A stretch of 64,000 bases of DNA. It comes from Sipunculus nudus (taxonomy: Eukaryota > Annelida > Sipuncula > Golfingiida > Sipunculidae). The notes beneath the pieces were generated by a model that worked only from the letters and a program-made list of their open reading frames with translations, searched no databases and had not been told where the DNA came from. The translations under genes and the position numbers were made by a program. Positions 50,701-58,470 of the stretch are shown in pieces (positions within the stretch are counted from its first letter, which is position 1; every line of letters begins with the position of its first letter). The stretch covers positions 48,307,327 to 48,371,326 of the forward strand of contig CM049308.1 in the NCBI GenBank assembly GCA_026874595.1, given 5' to 3'.

Positions 50701-53700
50701 TGTTGCCTAATCTGACAGAGTTGGCAGTCTGTTGTGCACATGGTGCATGCTCTAGGTAAAGGTTTCTTAATTATGGTTAATTAGTGGATTACAGTACTGG
50801 ACTTAGTTTTGCAAGCATTTGGGGTTCATGAGTTCAACAAGTGGCCTATGTGCCATGATGCTTAGCTGAATTCGTGGAACCTTGAACAATGGGTAACATG
50901 ACTCCCTGAGTGCTTTATGAGGAAAAGGTAATAAAGGCCATGGCTGGTTGACAAGATTGGTTTGTATTGATGAGTAAGAAATTGTTGCAAATAATATTTT
51001 GCGACCAAACTACGCATTTCCTAATGTTAAAATTGAAGAATGTGAGCTGTTTATAACCATAAGATGTATATTATTACCATGATCATCAGTTGGCTTTTTG
51101 ATAAATTGTTAACAAATTGGATAAAAAAGTTCATTCACAATTACTTAATACTTAAAAAAGGACACACAGACTGGTAAACAAAGCTGATAATATACAAAAT
51201 ACATACAAATCATGCATACAAATGTATTCTTATTTCTTACCACAAAAACATATCTTTTAAATTTGCAAAACAATAAATATCTATTAATAATACTTGATTC
51301 TGATTTCACAATTTTAAACTGTGCCTTTGTTTATATTAATTTGCTTCATATTTTATAAATTTATGCATACTAAAGGTTTAATTATATTTTAATTGGTTAA
51401 AGTCCTCTCAAAGAAAATTGATTTCTTTAAAAATGCTACATTGAAACAACATTGGCATCTTCTGGATTACTACTTGAATTACTTATTGAGGAAACTTTTG
51501 TATACTTCCAATAAGAAAATACAGTGCAAACAATAACAATTACTGAAAAAACATATGGTGCGGAGGGTTAGGGTGCTTGGGGGGGGGGGGTGTGGAGCTT
51601 GATATGAGAATAACTGTACACCTGTCACAGTAGGGGGGATCTCCCCCAGTCACTGTAACAAATCAGGAACCCTGGCATAGCTGACTTCCAGTGACCATGA
51701 GTGAGTTCCCTGCATCTGGACAAAGCAAGTGACTACAATAGAGCCTCAAGAAAAAATTCAATAACTAGCCTTATTTTTAAGCTTTTATTTTCAAATTCCA
51801 GATTTAAACAAATTAAATATGTATGTTTACATACAAAAATTTAATCAAAAGTAATCATAGGAAAAAAAGTGCCATGTTCAAACTTTGGCAAAATTTAAGT
51901 ACTGATTTTATTTTTATGATTTTATTTATAACTAATAATATTCACAAAATTCAGATCTAATTTTGGGTAAACAACTGAATCTTAATTAAACAAAATTATA
52001 TACATGTGAAAATAGTCTCTAGTTTTCAAAATTTTTCATGTTAAGTGAGCAGATATTTTTCCTGATATTTTTACAAAGTCCCTTTTGTTCGGGCCCATAA
52101 CTTAAAGAAATTATACTAAAGGGACTTAATTTTTGGCATGTATATAGGAAATTTATACAGAATAATGATAAATATTAAGAAAAACAGATAACTGGTTTTG
52201 ACATTAGGCAGTCCTGAAGTGTGATATTAGGTTTTTACTGGAAATTGAGGTTTATCCTAAATATCTTGGAGGAACGAAGTAATATTGACCCAATTTTTGG
52301 CATGGTAGGAGATTACGGGGATATCTAACAGTATGCCAAATTCGGGATTCGTAGGTCTAATGGCTTCAAAACAGGCCAGTCTAATGGACAGACAGATGGA
52401 CAGACGACAGACAATGGACCACCACTATAGCTCAGATGACTTACAGTCAGCTGAGCTTAAAATACAGGTTGTGCCACCGCTTTTCAGGAACTGACAACCC
52501 TAGCCATGGTCAATATTCAAGGCAAGATTCAGGGCAATCAATGCATTAATTATCAAAATACTGAAGGTTTTGTATAGAATTTATAATTATTCTGTACTTA
52601 CAAGCCCCATAGCTCAGAGAATATAGGTCAATGTCACCTTATTTTGGGTTTCCAAGGAGATTGTTCATGGACCTCCCTGGATATTTAGTTACAGGTTTCT
52701 AGGGTCAGCAGTTACAATTTGTGCCCTGCTAACGGATGGCTGGACAAGGACAAAGCACCATTCCTTACCTCAGTTGACTTAAACAACTAAGCTAAAAACA
52801 GGTGGACAGGGGAACAGGAACGGACTATATAACAGAGGTACCTGCAGCATGACCACATTGTCTCCTTCAAAAGTAACAAAGACATCTGCATCCCTCTTCA
52901 GGTTGGAAATCCTGTTCTCCTCCATGTAGCCCTGGACAGATATAACACAGAAAATAAGGTCAACACAAATACATGCTAAGTATACAATAAAAAAGAAAGG
53001 AACCATCTCCTTACAACTGTTAAGGCCATCTTGTATATGATTCTGCACATGACTATTATATCCATCATCAGAGGTTCAAGGTATAAAGCTATCTCCTAGT
53101 TATGTTGTTGAAACACTTTTGATAATACAGGCTTAATAGCATCAAAATGCCAGTGTTTGCCAGCAAATTTAATAACAAGTGAATAGTCAATAAACGCTAT
53201 CTAACAGATTATCCTACATTATCACTGAAGGACTAGAGTGTCTAATTACTGACACATGTGATGCTGCTCTGTGTACATTATCACTGAAGGACTAGAGTGT
53301 CTAAACACTGATACATGTGATGCTGCTCTGTGTACATTATCACTGAAGGACTAGAGTGTCTAAACACTTATACATGTGATGCTGCTCTGTGTACATTATC
53401 ACTGAAGGACCAGAGTGTCTAAACACTTATACATGTGATGATGCTCTGTGTACATTATCACTGAAGGACCAGAGTGTCTAAACACTTAATCATGTGATGC
53501 TGCTCTGTGTACATTATCACTGAAGGACTAGAGTGTCTAAACACTGATACATGAGATGCTGCTCTGTGTACATTATCACTTAAGGACTAGAGTGTCTAAA
53601 CACTGATACATGTGATGCTGCTCTGTGTACATTATCACTGAAGGATAAAAGTGTCTAAACACTAATACATGTGATGATGCTCTGTGTACATTATCACTGA

Positions 53701-56700
53701 AGGACTAGAGTGTCTAAACACTTAATCATGTGATGCTGCTCTGTGTACATTATCACTGAAGGACTAGTGTCTAAACACTGATACATGAGATGCTGCTCTG
53801 TGTACATTATCACTTAAGGACTAGAGTGTCTAAACACTGATACATGAGATGCTGCTCTGTGTACATTATCACTTAAGGACTAGAGTGTCTAAACACTGAC
53901 ACATGTGATGCTGCTCTGTGTAAATTATCACTGAAGGACTAGAGTGTCTAAACACTGATACATGTGATGATGCTCTGTGTACATTATCACTGAAGGACCA
54001 GAGTGTCTTAACACTTATACATGTGATGATGCTCTGTGTACATTAATCACTGAAGGGCCAGAGTGTCTAAACACTGATACATGTGATGCTGCTCTGTGTA
54101 CATTACAACTGAAGGACTAGAGTGTCTAAACACTTAAACATGTGATGCTGCCCTGTGTACATTATCACTGAAGGACCAGAGTGTCTTAACACTGATACAT
54201 ATGATGCTGCTCTGTGTACATTATCACTGAAGGACCAGAGTGTCTTAACACTTATACATATGATGCTGCTCTGTGTACATTATCACTGAAGGACCAGAGT
54301 GTCTTAACACTGATACATGTGATGCTGCTCTGTGTACATTACAACTGAAGGACTAGAGTGTCTAAACACTTAAACATGTGATGCTGCCCTGTGTACATTA
54401 TCACTGAAGGACCAGAGTGTCTAAACACTGATACATATGATGCTGCTCTGTGTACATTATCACTGAAGGACCAGAGTGTCTAAACACTTAATCATGTGAT
54501 GCTGCTCTGTGTACATTATCACTGAAGGATAAAAGTGTCTTAACACTTAAACATGTGATGCTACTCTGTGTACATTATCACTGAAGGACCAGAGTGTCTA
54601 AACACTGATACATATGATGCTGCTCTGTGTACATTATCACTGAAGGACCAGAGTGTCTAAACACTTAATCATGTGATGCTGCTCTGTGTACATTATCACT
54701 GAAGGACCAGAGTGTCTGAACACTTAAACATGTGATGCTACTCTGTGTACATTATCACTGAAGGACCAGAGTGTCTAAACACTTAAACATGTGATGCTGC
54801 TCTGTGTACATTATCACTGAAGGACTAGAGTGTCTAAACACTGATACATGTGATGCTGCTCTGTGTACATTATCACTGAAGGACCAGAGTGTCTGAACAC
54901 TTAAACATGTGATGCTGCTCTGTGTACATTATCACTGAAGGACCAGAGTATCTGAACACTTAAACTTGTGATGCTGCTCTGTGTACATTATCACTAAAGG
55001 ACCAGAGTGTCTAAACACTTAAGCGTATGCACCATTGTTGACAAGAAGAAAGAGTCTTTACAGTTTCTATGGACAGAAAAGATTTGACGAACCTGGTGAG
55101 CACATTATTTCATCTGCCTAAAAATTAGAACAAGTATTGATAATATACTATATAGCATGTTCAAATGTCAAATACACACAGGTGACCCATTGCCAATACA
55201 ACATCAGCATGATAAGTCTTAGTTATGTATGTCATGTTTCATATCAATAACTATAAGAAGTATGTCAATGCTCGATCAAATCAATCCTGGCCATGTTAAT
55301 GAAAGCAATGTAACTGCTTTCCAAAACCATATGTATTTGTGTCAGTTACTTTTTGTAAATTTATTACAAGAATAAGTGACCCATGGGTCATGACGCTCAG
55401 CTGACTGACATGTTGATAATTTGTCCTTGCACAGACCACTAATGAAGATAGGTGGCATCATTGTTCATGCATATTACCTTAAGTTCATTAAGACCCAACC
55501 CATAAAAACAAATTTGATGACAATCCAACCAGCCTTTCATGAGGAATCTGGCAATTTGTGTTTATTTTGCATTATTTCTGGGATGCTCAAACATACCCCC
55601 AAAACTCTGAGAAAATAGGTCACTGTGACCAAATTTCAGGTTTCTAGGGAGAACTTTTAAGGAACTCTCAGGATGTCAAGTTAAAAGATTCTGGGCCCCA
55701 TGGTTATGATTTGTGCCCTACTTTGGGATCAAATTTTCAATTATTCTGAGGGGTGCTTATAAGCCCCATAGCCCAGAAAATATAGGTAACAGAGACCTTA
55801 ATTCAAGTTTCCAAGAAGACTTTTCACAGATCTCCCAGGATGTCAAGTTTGAAGACTCTAGGACCAATGGTTACAATTTGAGCCCTGTTAAGGGACGACT
55901 GCATCTTTGAAGGTCTCATAAACAGGCCTAGTGAAAAAAAATGTGTTAATTTTTTTTTTAATTTAGGTGGTGCCACCAGTCCACAAGAACTGATGAAACA
56001 CTCTATGATATTATGCATGCAAAGAATCAGGGTGATTAATGCAATAGTTGTTCAGATACTGGAGCTTTTGTATCAAATTTTTAGTTATTCTGGGAGGTAC
56101 TTCTGAGACACATAGCTCAGAGAATATGGGTAACAGAGACCTATTTTCAGGTTTCCATGGAGTTTTTTATGGACCTCCCAGGATGGCAAGAAAGAAGATT
56201 CAAGCTCAAATAGTTATGATTTGTGCCCTGTTAACAGATGACCACATCTTTGAAGGTCTAAAAAATAAAGATAAAATGCGAAAAAATTCAAAGAAGTCTG
56301 GGTGGCACCACCAGTTTGCAGGAACTGATGAAACACTCCATGATGCATATGCATGCAAAGAATAATGCCAATCAATGCACTAGTTGTTCAGATACCAGAG
56401 CTTCTGTATAAAATTTTTAGTTATTCTGGGGAGTATTTCTGAGCCCAATAGCTCGGACAATATGGGTGACAGAGACCTAATTTGAGGTTTCCAAGGAGAC
56501 TTTTCATGGGCCTCCCAACATGTCAAGAAAGAAGATTCTAGGTCTAGATGTTACGATTTATGCCCTGTTAACGGATGACTGCATCTTTTCAGGTCTCAAA
56601 AATAGATAAAAAAATAGTAAAAAATTTAAAAAATACAGGTGGCGCCACCAGTCTGCAGAACCTGATGAAACATTCCATGATCAGTATCCGTGCAAAGAAT

Positions 56701-57521
56701 CATGGTGATCAATGCATTAGTTGTTCAGATATTTGAGCTTTTGTATCAAATTTTTCATTATTCTGGGGGGGTACTTCGGAGCCCCATAGCTTGAAAAATA
56801 TACTTAACAGAGACCTAATTCCAAGTTTTTTAAGAAGATTTTTAATGGACCTCTCTGAATGTAAAGTTAGAAGATTCCAGGTCCAGCTGTTACGATTTGT
56901 GCCTTGTTCACAGAAGACGGCATATTTTGAGGTCTCAAAAATAGAGAAAAAAAATTATTCAAAAAATCAAAAAATATAGGTGGCGCCAACAGTCTGCAGA
57001 AACTGATGAAAGACTCCATGATCAATATCCATGCAAAGAATCATGGTGATCAATGCATTAATTGTTCAGATATTTGAGCTGTTGTATCAAATTTTACATT
57101 ATTCTGGGGGGGGTACTTCGGAGCCCCGTACCTCTCTGGATGTAAAGTTAGACGATTCCAGGTCCAGAAGTTACTCTTTGTGCCTTGTTAACAGACAGAC
57201 TGCCGGATGGCCGGACGGACGACGGACAAAGAGTGATCGCTATAGCTCAGGTGACTTAGACTCAGCTGAGCTAAAAAAGTAAATGATCTTTGAGACAGAC
57301 TGACAATTCTTCAGTGTTAATAGTCAGTGTGAGACATGTTTGGTCTGTGGTGCTGACAAACACCTACCATGCCTCCTGTACATTCCCTGCAGGCTTGCAG
57401 CGCCTCCACACTCTGCCAGGTGCTGTAAGCTTTCAGTCCTGCTGCAAGTGCCTGCAGGCGCCGGTTCTCCAGGATGCTCTGCTGCTGGTGCACAGCCTCA
57501 TCCAGCATCTCACCAACATGT
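11885..57521 (-). CDS. Peroxisomal acyl-CoA oxidase-like gene, 3' part (8 exons seen)
   Basis: This is a flavin-dependent acyl-CoA oxidase/dehydrogenase family gene, expected to catalyse the first step of peroxisomal fatty-acyl-CoA beta-oxidation (2-trans-enoyl-CoA plus H2O2). Eight exons were assembled by eye (57368-57521, 52842-52931, 49669-49778, 41706-41817, 32622-32709, 27932-28002, 23365-23466, 11885-12043). All have GT..AG borders and their phases join exactly, giving 294 residues and a stop. Visible landmarks in order are [33 protein letters not shown] (Glu is the catalytic base position in the family), [27 protein letters not shown], and a C-terminal SKL, the type 1 peroxisomal signal. 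The motifs around FEGDN and CDLY look closer to the bacterial-type acyl-CoA oxidase branch than to vertebrate ACOX1, so no symbol is given. Roughly the N-terminal half must lie beyond 64000. Introns are 3.1-11.3 kb and repeat-filled. Confidence 0.9.
12044..12530. repeat. 47-bp minisatellite copying the exon 8 acceptor
   Basis: About ten 47-bp units, each carrying (plus strand) ACAAGGCTAGGTACTGAAAG, then ACATATGTCAGATGA and TGGTAATGAT. The first 13 bases of that phrase are the first bases of the terminal exon and CTGAAAG is its 3' splice site in reverse. Each full unit therefore carries a decoy acceptor. The last unit near 12490-12525 is diverged. Confidence 0.92.
12531..12720. other. Intron 7 spacer
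   Basis: Ordinary AT-rich intron sequence between the minisatellite and a degraded element end. Confidence 0.4.
12721..13450. mobile_element. Degraded Helentron-like end and unassigned intron sequence
   Basis: GGAACCCATGGGTCTC followed by GCTCAGCTGAA at 12721-12750 is a diverged copy of the palindromic element end. No matching hairpin end was found before the next element at 13451. The stretch from 12790 to 12920 has repeated GACCTTGACC phrases. No gene is visible. Confidence 0.4.
13451..16071 (-). mobile_element. Helentron-like family A copy (left arm of a long inverted repeat)
   Basis: The ends are CAAGGGACCCATGGGTCA and AGTCAGCTGAGCTAA with an ACGGACAGACGG microsatellite near 15989-16022. 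The interior contains two family A half-units, each with a GGGCCCATAAC motif (near 15023 and 15690). About 13451-15860 is repeated in inverted orientation at 19912-21922 and in part at 35826-36365. The matched open frames in these copies reflect shared ancestry, not a gene. Confidence 0.72.
16497..19910 (-). mobile_element. Helentron-like family B element nested in a family A copy
   Basis: The element starts CAAGTGACCCATGGGTCATG and ends AGTCAGCTGAGCTGA. The host copy continues on both sides: ...AATTAAGGAA before and AAACCTCAATTTT after. The uninterrupted homologous site near 15855 has five As, which the two flanks restore exactly, so there is no target duplication. The core has about five tandem ~336-bp units (marked by GGTGGCGCCACCAGTCTGCA near 18878, 19215 and 19551). 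An ACGGACAG microsatellite (19825-19862) precedes the hairpin end. No protein is encoded. Confidence 0.78.
16677..17848. mobile_element. Family C tandem-core element nested in the family B element
   Basis: The left end is AACTAGAATATGGGTA. The right end is a hairpin, GTATCTGC ... GCGGATAC (17818-17847), with a TTCG centre. The core has ~279-bp dimeric units punctuated by GGTGGCGCCACC (17093, 17372, 17520). The family B unit is split: CTCAAAAATAGAGAAAAA stops before 16677, and AAATACATGTGGCTCCACCA resumes after 17848. Confidence 0.7.
21923..23279. mobile_element. Family D repeat element in intron 7
   Basis: From about 22030 there are units with AACTCAGCCAAAAATCA-like and GCAGGTGGTGCCACA-like phrases (near 22420, 22728 and 22864), ending in TGACTTTCAGTCAGCTGAGCTAA at 23279. 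It resembles 49380-49547 and 62820-63871. The low boundary is not clear. Confidence 0.5.
23365..23466 (-). CDS. Oxidase exon 7 (of those seen)
   Basis: This is a 102-bp exon of 34 codons, phase 0 at both ends, between acceptor TTTTAG and donor GTGGGC. It encodes [16 protein letters not shown] near the start and ends AKDLRDQ. The CDLY...W..EH pattern is typical of the C-terminal helical domain of acyl-CoA oxidases. The next exon continues with YLALCRE. Confidence 0.92.
23467..23628. other. Intron 6 spacer
   Basis: Short intron sequence with no feature. Confidence 0.5.
23629..27149 (-). mobile_element. Compound family B Helentron-like block
   Basis: The block starts CAAGTGACCCAGGGGTCATG. It contains about ten ~336-bp family B units (GGTGGCGCCACCA near 24305, 24676, 25011, 26442 and 26780, with variants near 25430, 25767 and 26110). 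Three hairpin ends AGTCAGCTGAGCTAA occur, at 24659, 25176 and 27149, two of them preceded by ACGGACGG or GACAGACAG microsatellites. Several elements, or repeated 3'-end recruitment, are merged here. Nothing is encoded. Confidence 0.7.
27150..27931. other. Intron 6 AT-rich sequence
   Basis: AT-rich intron directly downstream (in gene sense) of exon 6. No element ends or open frames supported. Confidence 0.5.
27932..28002 (-). CDS. Oxidase exon 6
   Basis: This is a 71-bp exon after acceptor TTTTTTCAG, entering in phase 2 (its first two bases complete the GTG valine begun in exon 5) and leaving in phase 0 at CTACAGAAG before GTAAGA. It encodes [21 protein letters not shown], a helix expected between the family's HVER-like and CDLY motifs (21 residues, positions 3-23). 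A second copy of the donor, GAAGGTAAGACTT, lies 19 bp further on; using it would break the frame with exon 7. Confidence 0.9.
28083..28260. repeat. ~60-bp tandem repeat, three copies
   Basis: Three imperfect units share TCAGCTGAGAACCTCAGGCC, TGAGCAAA and CACAACAAAAC phrases. They lie about 80 bp upstream (gene sense) of exon 6. Confidence 0.8.
29342..29387. repeat. (GA)n microsatellite
   Basis: About 23 GA dinucleotides followed by a purine-rich tail to 29410. Confidence 0.95.
30137..31230. mobile_element. Truncated family C element
   Basis: The usual AACTAGAAT start is missing, but the next family C sequence (GTGAGGCATGAATTGAGTGG) is present. Units with GGTGGCGCCACC occur at about 30512 and 30786, and the terminal GTATCCGC...GCGGATAC hairpin is at 31200-31229. 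Confidence 0.7.
31982..32621. other. Intron 5 sequence
   Basis: AT-rich intron with no supported element. A short minus-strand open frame here is only the downstream run-on of exon 5. Confidence 0.45.
32622..32709 (-). CDS. Oxidase exon 5
   Basis: This 88-bp exon enters in phase 0 (GTA) after acceptor CCACCAG and leaves in phase 1 before GTAAAT. It encodes [19 protein letters not shown] early on and ends LCHIQR plus the first base of valine. The PF.AW..CLDH pattern fits the acyl-CoA oxidase C-terminal domain, and the phases match exons 4 and 6 exactly. The acceptor has almost no polypyrimidine tract, and a TA repeat begins 21 bp upstream of it (gene sense). Confidence 0.9.
32731..32788. repeat. 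(AT)29 microsatellite next to an exon acceptor
   Basis: A pure AT alternation that occupies the place where the branch point and polypyrimidine tract of exon 5 would normally lie. Confidence 0.95.
33058..35467 (+). mobile_element. pogo/Tigger-like DNA transposon, 2.4 kb
   Basis: Perfect 26-bp terminal inverted repeats begin CCGTTTTCCCCCATAG (33058-33083 and 35442-35467), flanked by TA on both sides (33056-33057 and 35468-35469). The left end repeats the phrase GATAATCCGCACCC twice; the right end has related TATAATACGCACC. A broken transposase gene lies inside. The element sits in intron 4 of the oxidase gene in the opposite orientation. Confidence 0.9.
33709..34753 (+). pseudogene. pogo-type transposase with Brinker-like DNA-binding domain, broken
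   Basis: The start ATG at 33709 opens a frame with a Brinker/psq-like helix-turn-helix ([19 protein letters not shown]... NVRLWK, residues about 4-45). A CENP-B/Tc5-type helix-turn-helix region follows, around [20 protein letters not shown]_1 catalytic domain comes next, with the three acidic residues in GNADQT (34210-34212), LVLDAFGCH (34538-34540) and [10 protein letters not shown] (34649-34651); 36 residues separate the last two. Two lesions are visible: an in-frame TAA at 33892-33894 between the two DNA-binding parts, and a single-base frameshift at about 34430-34437 just before GWMDD. The C-terminus is also cut short by AT-rich sequence after KYRLE. It encodes no working transposase. Domain order resembles POGK-like pogo proteins. 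Confidence 0.88.
35826..38068 (-). mobile_element. Helentron-like family A copy
   Basis: The low end is CAAGGGACCCTGGGTCACGG. The high end has ACGGACGGACGGACG and AGTCAGCTGAGCTAA. The segment 35826-36365 is a third copy of the start of the 13451 element. The G9 patch at 37202-37210 and the motif TTTGGGCCTATAACTT near 37686 match the family A core. Confidence 0.7.
38069..38834. promoter_or_regulatory. CpG-containing stretch upstream of a possible plus-strand start
   Basis: From about 38600 the sequence gains CpG sites (ATCGTCACATCGTTCG, ACGCACGTATAGC, GACGCGTG) up to the ATG at 38835. No TATA box at a clear distance. Promoter status is inferred only from the neighbouring possible exon. Confidence 0.2.
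38835..38853 (+). CDS. Speculative first coding exon (MAGRGR...)
   Basis: AAAATGGCCGGTCGCGGTCG has a reasonable start context and is followed by G|GTAAGC, a strong splice donor, giving MAGRGR plus one base. An arginine/glycine-rich start of this kind occurs, for example, in RNA polymerase III subunit G/GL-type proteins. No following plus-strand exon was found in the window, so this may equally be part of the surrounding mobile element. Confidence 0.22.
38854..39800. other. Unassigned sequence inside the composite element
   Basis: A moderately CpG-rich stretch (38880-39060, 39380-39600) without a recognisable product. Confidence 0.35.
40150..41375. mobile_element. Possible element with ACGAC-rich and TCGT-rich ends
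   Basis: From 40150 to 40270 the plus strand carries many ACGAC/CACGA phrases. From 41105 to 41375 it carries many TCGTA/ATCGT phrases, the inverted counterpart. A perfect 13-bp inverted repeat (CGAATCGCCACGA at 41326-41338 and its complement at 41347-41359) lies at the right side. Between them is a ~150-bp tandem duplication (about 40330-40480 and 40490-40640). Exact ends were not found. Confidence 0.35.
41396..41705. repeat. ~36-bp minisatellite copying the exon 4 donor
   Basis: About eight imperfect units read (plus strand) CTGGCTGACCTGAACAGTTG, CACCTGTAAACTGCA. In the gene sense each unit contains GGTCAGCCAG or a variant, the sequence of the exon 4 donor (AAG|GTCAGCCAG). Two units closest to the exon carry GGTGAGCC (41649-41656) and AGTAAGCC (41614-41621), better donor matches than the real one. 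Confidence 0.85.
41706..41817 (-). CDS. Oxidase exon 4
   Basis: This 112-bp exon follows acceptor GATTACAG. Its first base completes the serine codon begun in exon 3, and it leaves in phase 0 at AATAAG before the donor GTCAGC. It encodes [14 protein letters not shown], then [19 protein letters not shown]. The F..(K/R)EE..L...A.RL pattern is shared by the family. The donor has C at the third intron base, which makes it weak. Confidence 0.9.
41937..42660. repeat. ~300-bp direct repeat, two to three copies
   Basis: Successive blocks share GTGACCTCTGACCT, AAATATGCATG, GATTTTGCTGGAAAT, TTCCTTGTACT and CACCAAGAA.TGGCCTGTAC. A GGACGGACAGACAG tail follows near 42700. The sequence is non-coding, in intron 3. 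Confidence 0.7.
43500..44648 (+). repeat. 78/79-bp satellite, about 14 copies, higher-order organised
   Basis: The unit is ATGGCTAAAACTACGCTAAA, then CGAACCCTGCGTGTATAC, TTTCTGCCCGTCTACG and CTTTCATAAGTGTATTTTT. Units with five Ts are 78 bp (26 codons), so frames stay open across copies; units with six or seven Ts break the frame. A five-unit block starting at 43912 recurs almost identically at 44308 (396 bp apart). Confidence 0.92.
44735..45384 (+). repeat. TTTC/TTTCAG polypyrimidine tract
   Basis: About 640 bp of CTTT repeats with CAGTCTTTC interruptions. The long Ser/Phe/Leu open frame over it is a repeat artefact. In the oxidase transcript the tract reads as GAAA-rich purine sequence. 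Confidence 0.95.
45450..46620. other. Unique CpG-containing sequence inside the composite element
   Basis: Two imperfect copies of a GCGGTTTCAACA... segment (45522-45620 and 45618-45700) and a (CA)n at about 45559-45575. A CpG-rich patch lies at 46070-46145. No product recognised. Confidence 0.4.
46655..48647. mobile_element. pogo-like TA-flanked element, about 2 kb
   Basis: Perfect 25-bp inverted repeats begin CCGTAAAAGTCGTTGC (46655-46679 and 48623-48647), flanked by TA at 46653-46654 and 48648-48649. Subterminal phrases CAAGTCGCACCC and GGTCGCACCC repeat on both sides. Two adjacent open frames (47796-48002 and 48003-48218, plus) show no transposase motif, so it looks non-autonomous or carries captured sequence. 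Confidence 0.82.
48750..49270. other. Intron 3 spacer
   Basis: Intron sequence without a supported feature. Confidence 0.4.
49271..49547. mobile_element. Family D fragment
   Basis: Contains GCAGGTGGCCCCACCAATA, ACCAACATTTGCATAAAATT and a hairpin-like end GAAGTCAGCTAAGCTAA at 49547. Confidence 0.5.
49669..49778 (-). CDS. Oxidase exon 3
   Basis: This 110-bp exon enters in phase 0 after TTTACAG and leaves in phase 2 (AG of a serine codon) before GTTAGT. It encodes [16 protein letters not shown] and ends GLVDRFRT. It directly follows the [10 protein letters not shown] of exon 2, as in the family where LLQ is followed by a V.K.LL..Y helix. Confidence 0.93.
49970..50740. repeat. Family E dispersed repeat
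   Basis: It includes AAGGCCTACAGGCCTAATGC (near 50128), a ~150-bp unit with TGCAGGTGACACCACAAGTC (50360) and TAGGTGGCAACACCAGTC, and a right part with GACCTGTACCTGGCT and GTTGGCAGTCTG. The same order recurs at 58470-62140, where it is interrupted. Confidence 0.6.
50838..52459 (-). mobile_element. Helentron-like family A copy
   Basis: The low end is CAAGTGGCCTATGTGCCATG. The high end is CAGATGGACAGACGACAGAC then AGTCAGCTGAGCTTAA. The G12 at 51579-51590 and TTCGGGCCCATAACTT near 52090 mark the family A core. Confidence 0.68.
52460..52796. mobile_element. Diverged single family B unit
   Basis: Begins with a degenerate ACAGGTTGTGCCACC, carries CATAGCTCAGAGAATATAGG and TTTCCAAGGAGA, and ends in AACAACTAAGCTAA. 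Confidence 0.5.
52842..52931 (-). CDS. Oxidase exon 2 with the catalytic FEGDN motif
   Basis: A 90-bp, 30-codon exon, phase 0 at both ends, between acceptor TGTCCAG and donor GTACCT. It starts [18 protein letters not shown] and ends [12 protein letters not shown]. In acyl-CoA oxidases the Glu of (T/F)FEG(D/E)N is the catalytic base that removes the alpha proton; its codon is at 52866-52868. With exon 1 it forms GGMGYMEENR, the flavin-side loop where most relatives have GG(A/Q)GY. Confidence 0.95.
53216..55022. repeat. 59-bp minisatellite, about 30 copies
   Basis: The unit is ACATTATCACTGAAGGACTA, GAGTGTCTAAACACTGATA, CATGTGATGCTGCTCTGTGT. Variants (CTAG/CCAG, GATAC/TAAAC, GCTGC/GATGC) recur in blocks, suggesting local duplications. 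It lies in intron 1, about 285 bp upstream (gene sense) of exon 2. Confidence 0.97.
55373..57274 (-). mobile_element. Helentron-like family B element
   Basis: The low end is TAAGTGACCCATGGGTCATG with GCTCAGCTGAC. About five ~336-bp units follow (GGTGGCGCCACCAGTCTGCA at about 56638, a variant near 56979, degenerate earlier). A GGCCGGACGGACGACGGACA tail then leads to CTCAGCTGAGCTAA. Confidence 0.75.
57368..57521 (-). CDS. Oxidase exon 1 of those seen
   Basis: A 154-bp exon after acceptor CTGTCACAG. Its first base ends a codon begun in an exon outside the window, and it leaves in phase 0 before GTAGGT. It encodes [17 protein letters not shown], then [17 protein letters not shown] and ACRECTGGM. 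The AAGLKA..TW....(I/L)Q.CRE..GG signature is characteristic of the acyl-CoA oxidase family. The start methionine is not here; this is an internal exon. Confidence 0.92.
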
Positions 57522-58180
57522 CTGTGACAGAACAGAAATCCCCGACTCTAAGATTATGAACAAGGGCACAAGGACCCAATGCTCACTTGACTTTCATGCG
57601 CAGTGAGTGTTTCTGCTACTTTTGCATCTACAAATACATGAAGTGCCCCTGTTGCGAGAAAATCTAAGGGAAGATCAAGCAATGATTATCTTTAACTAGA
57701 ACGTGAAACTAAGGCAAAAGGTGGGGGGTGATGTTTAAAGTAAAAATTGACATACATAACAGTTCTGTTTAGTTCTAATCAATATGTATAAGGACAATTA
57801 CAATGACACACATAGGTAAACATATTGTATCTGAACTAGATAATAGTGATCTTATTTAAGAAACTTGGTATTCACTAGCTATAAAGCAATACAAAAATTT
57901 GACAGCAACTGATTTGCATGCTTAGGTGTGCCTTAGTTGATAGTATTTTAGTGAAATAGAATCAGTGGTTGAAAAGGAAAAGTGCCAATAAAATCTATCA
58001 ATAAAGGTCAGTATTGTCAAAAAGTTTATCATTTACAGAGAGTCATATGTCCCTTTTTTTACCAGGATTGAACCAAATTAATCAATGAAAACTCTGAAAG
58101 TTATTACTCTAACAAGCAAAGGATTTGTGAAGATCAAGTTAACCAATCCAATTATGGTCATGACTTAAATATACAGGTTG
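57522..58180. other. Intron (gene sense upstream of exon 1 seen)
   Basis: AT-rich intron without a supported element. Confidence 0.45.
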
Positions 58181-58183
58181 CAA

Positions 58184-58470
58184 ACATGGGACTCATGGGT
58201 CCCAGCACTTAGCTGAATTTTCCTATGACAAGAAAAAATGTCAATTTCTGGTGCACAGAAAAAGGTTACAGTTTTTGTTATACTGTCTATAGTATGTCTT
58301 ATACTGTGTACTACAGCCATTTGGAAATACACTGCATTATTTAAGTCTTTCCCACATGTATATTTCCCCTTCTCATAGTTCCAAATATATGTTATGTTGC
58401 TTGGGCTCCTATTTTGATTGTACATGCAATATAAAAGGAATTTTTGTCTGTATGTATACAAAGAAAAAGG
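58184..58470. mobile_element. Degraded Helentron-like palindromic end
   Basis: ACATGGGACTCATGGGTCCC then AGCACTTAGCTGAA resembles the palindromic end of the other elements. No partner end was found. Confidence 0.35.
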
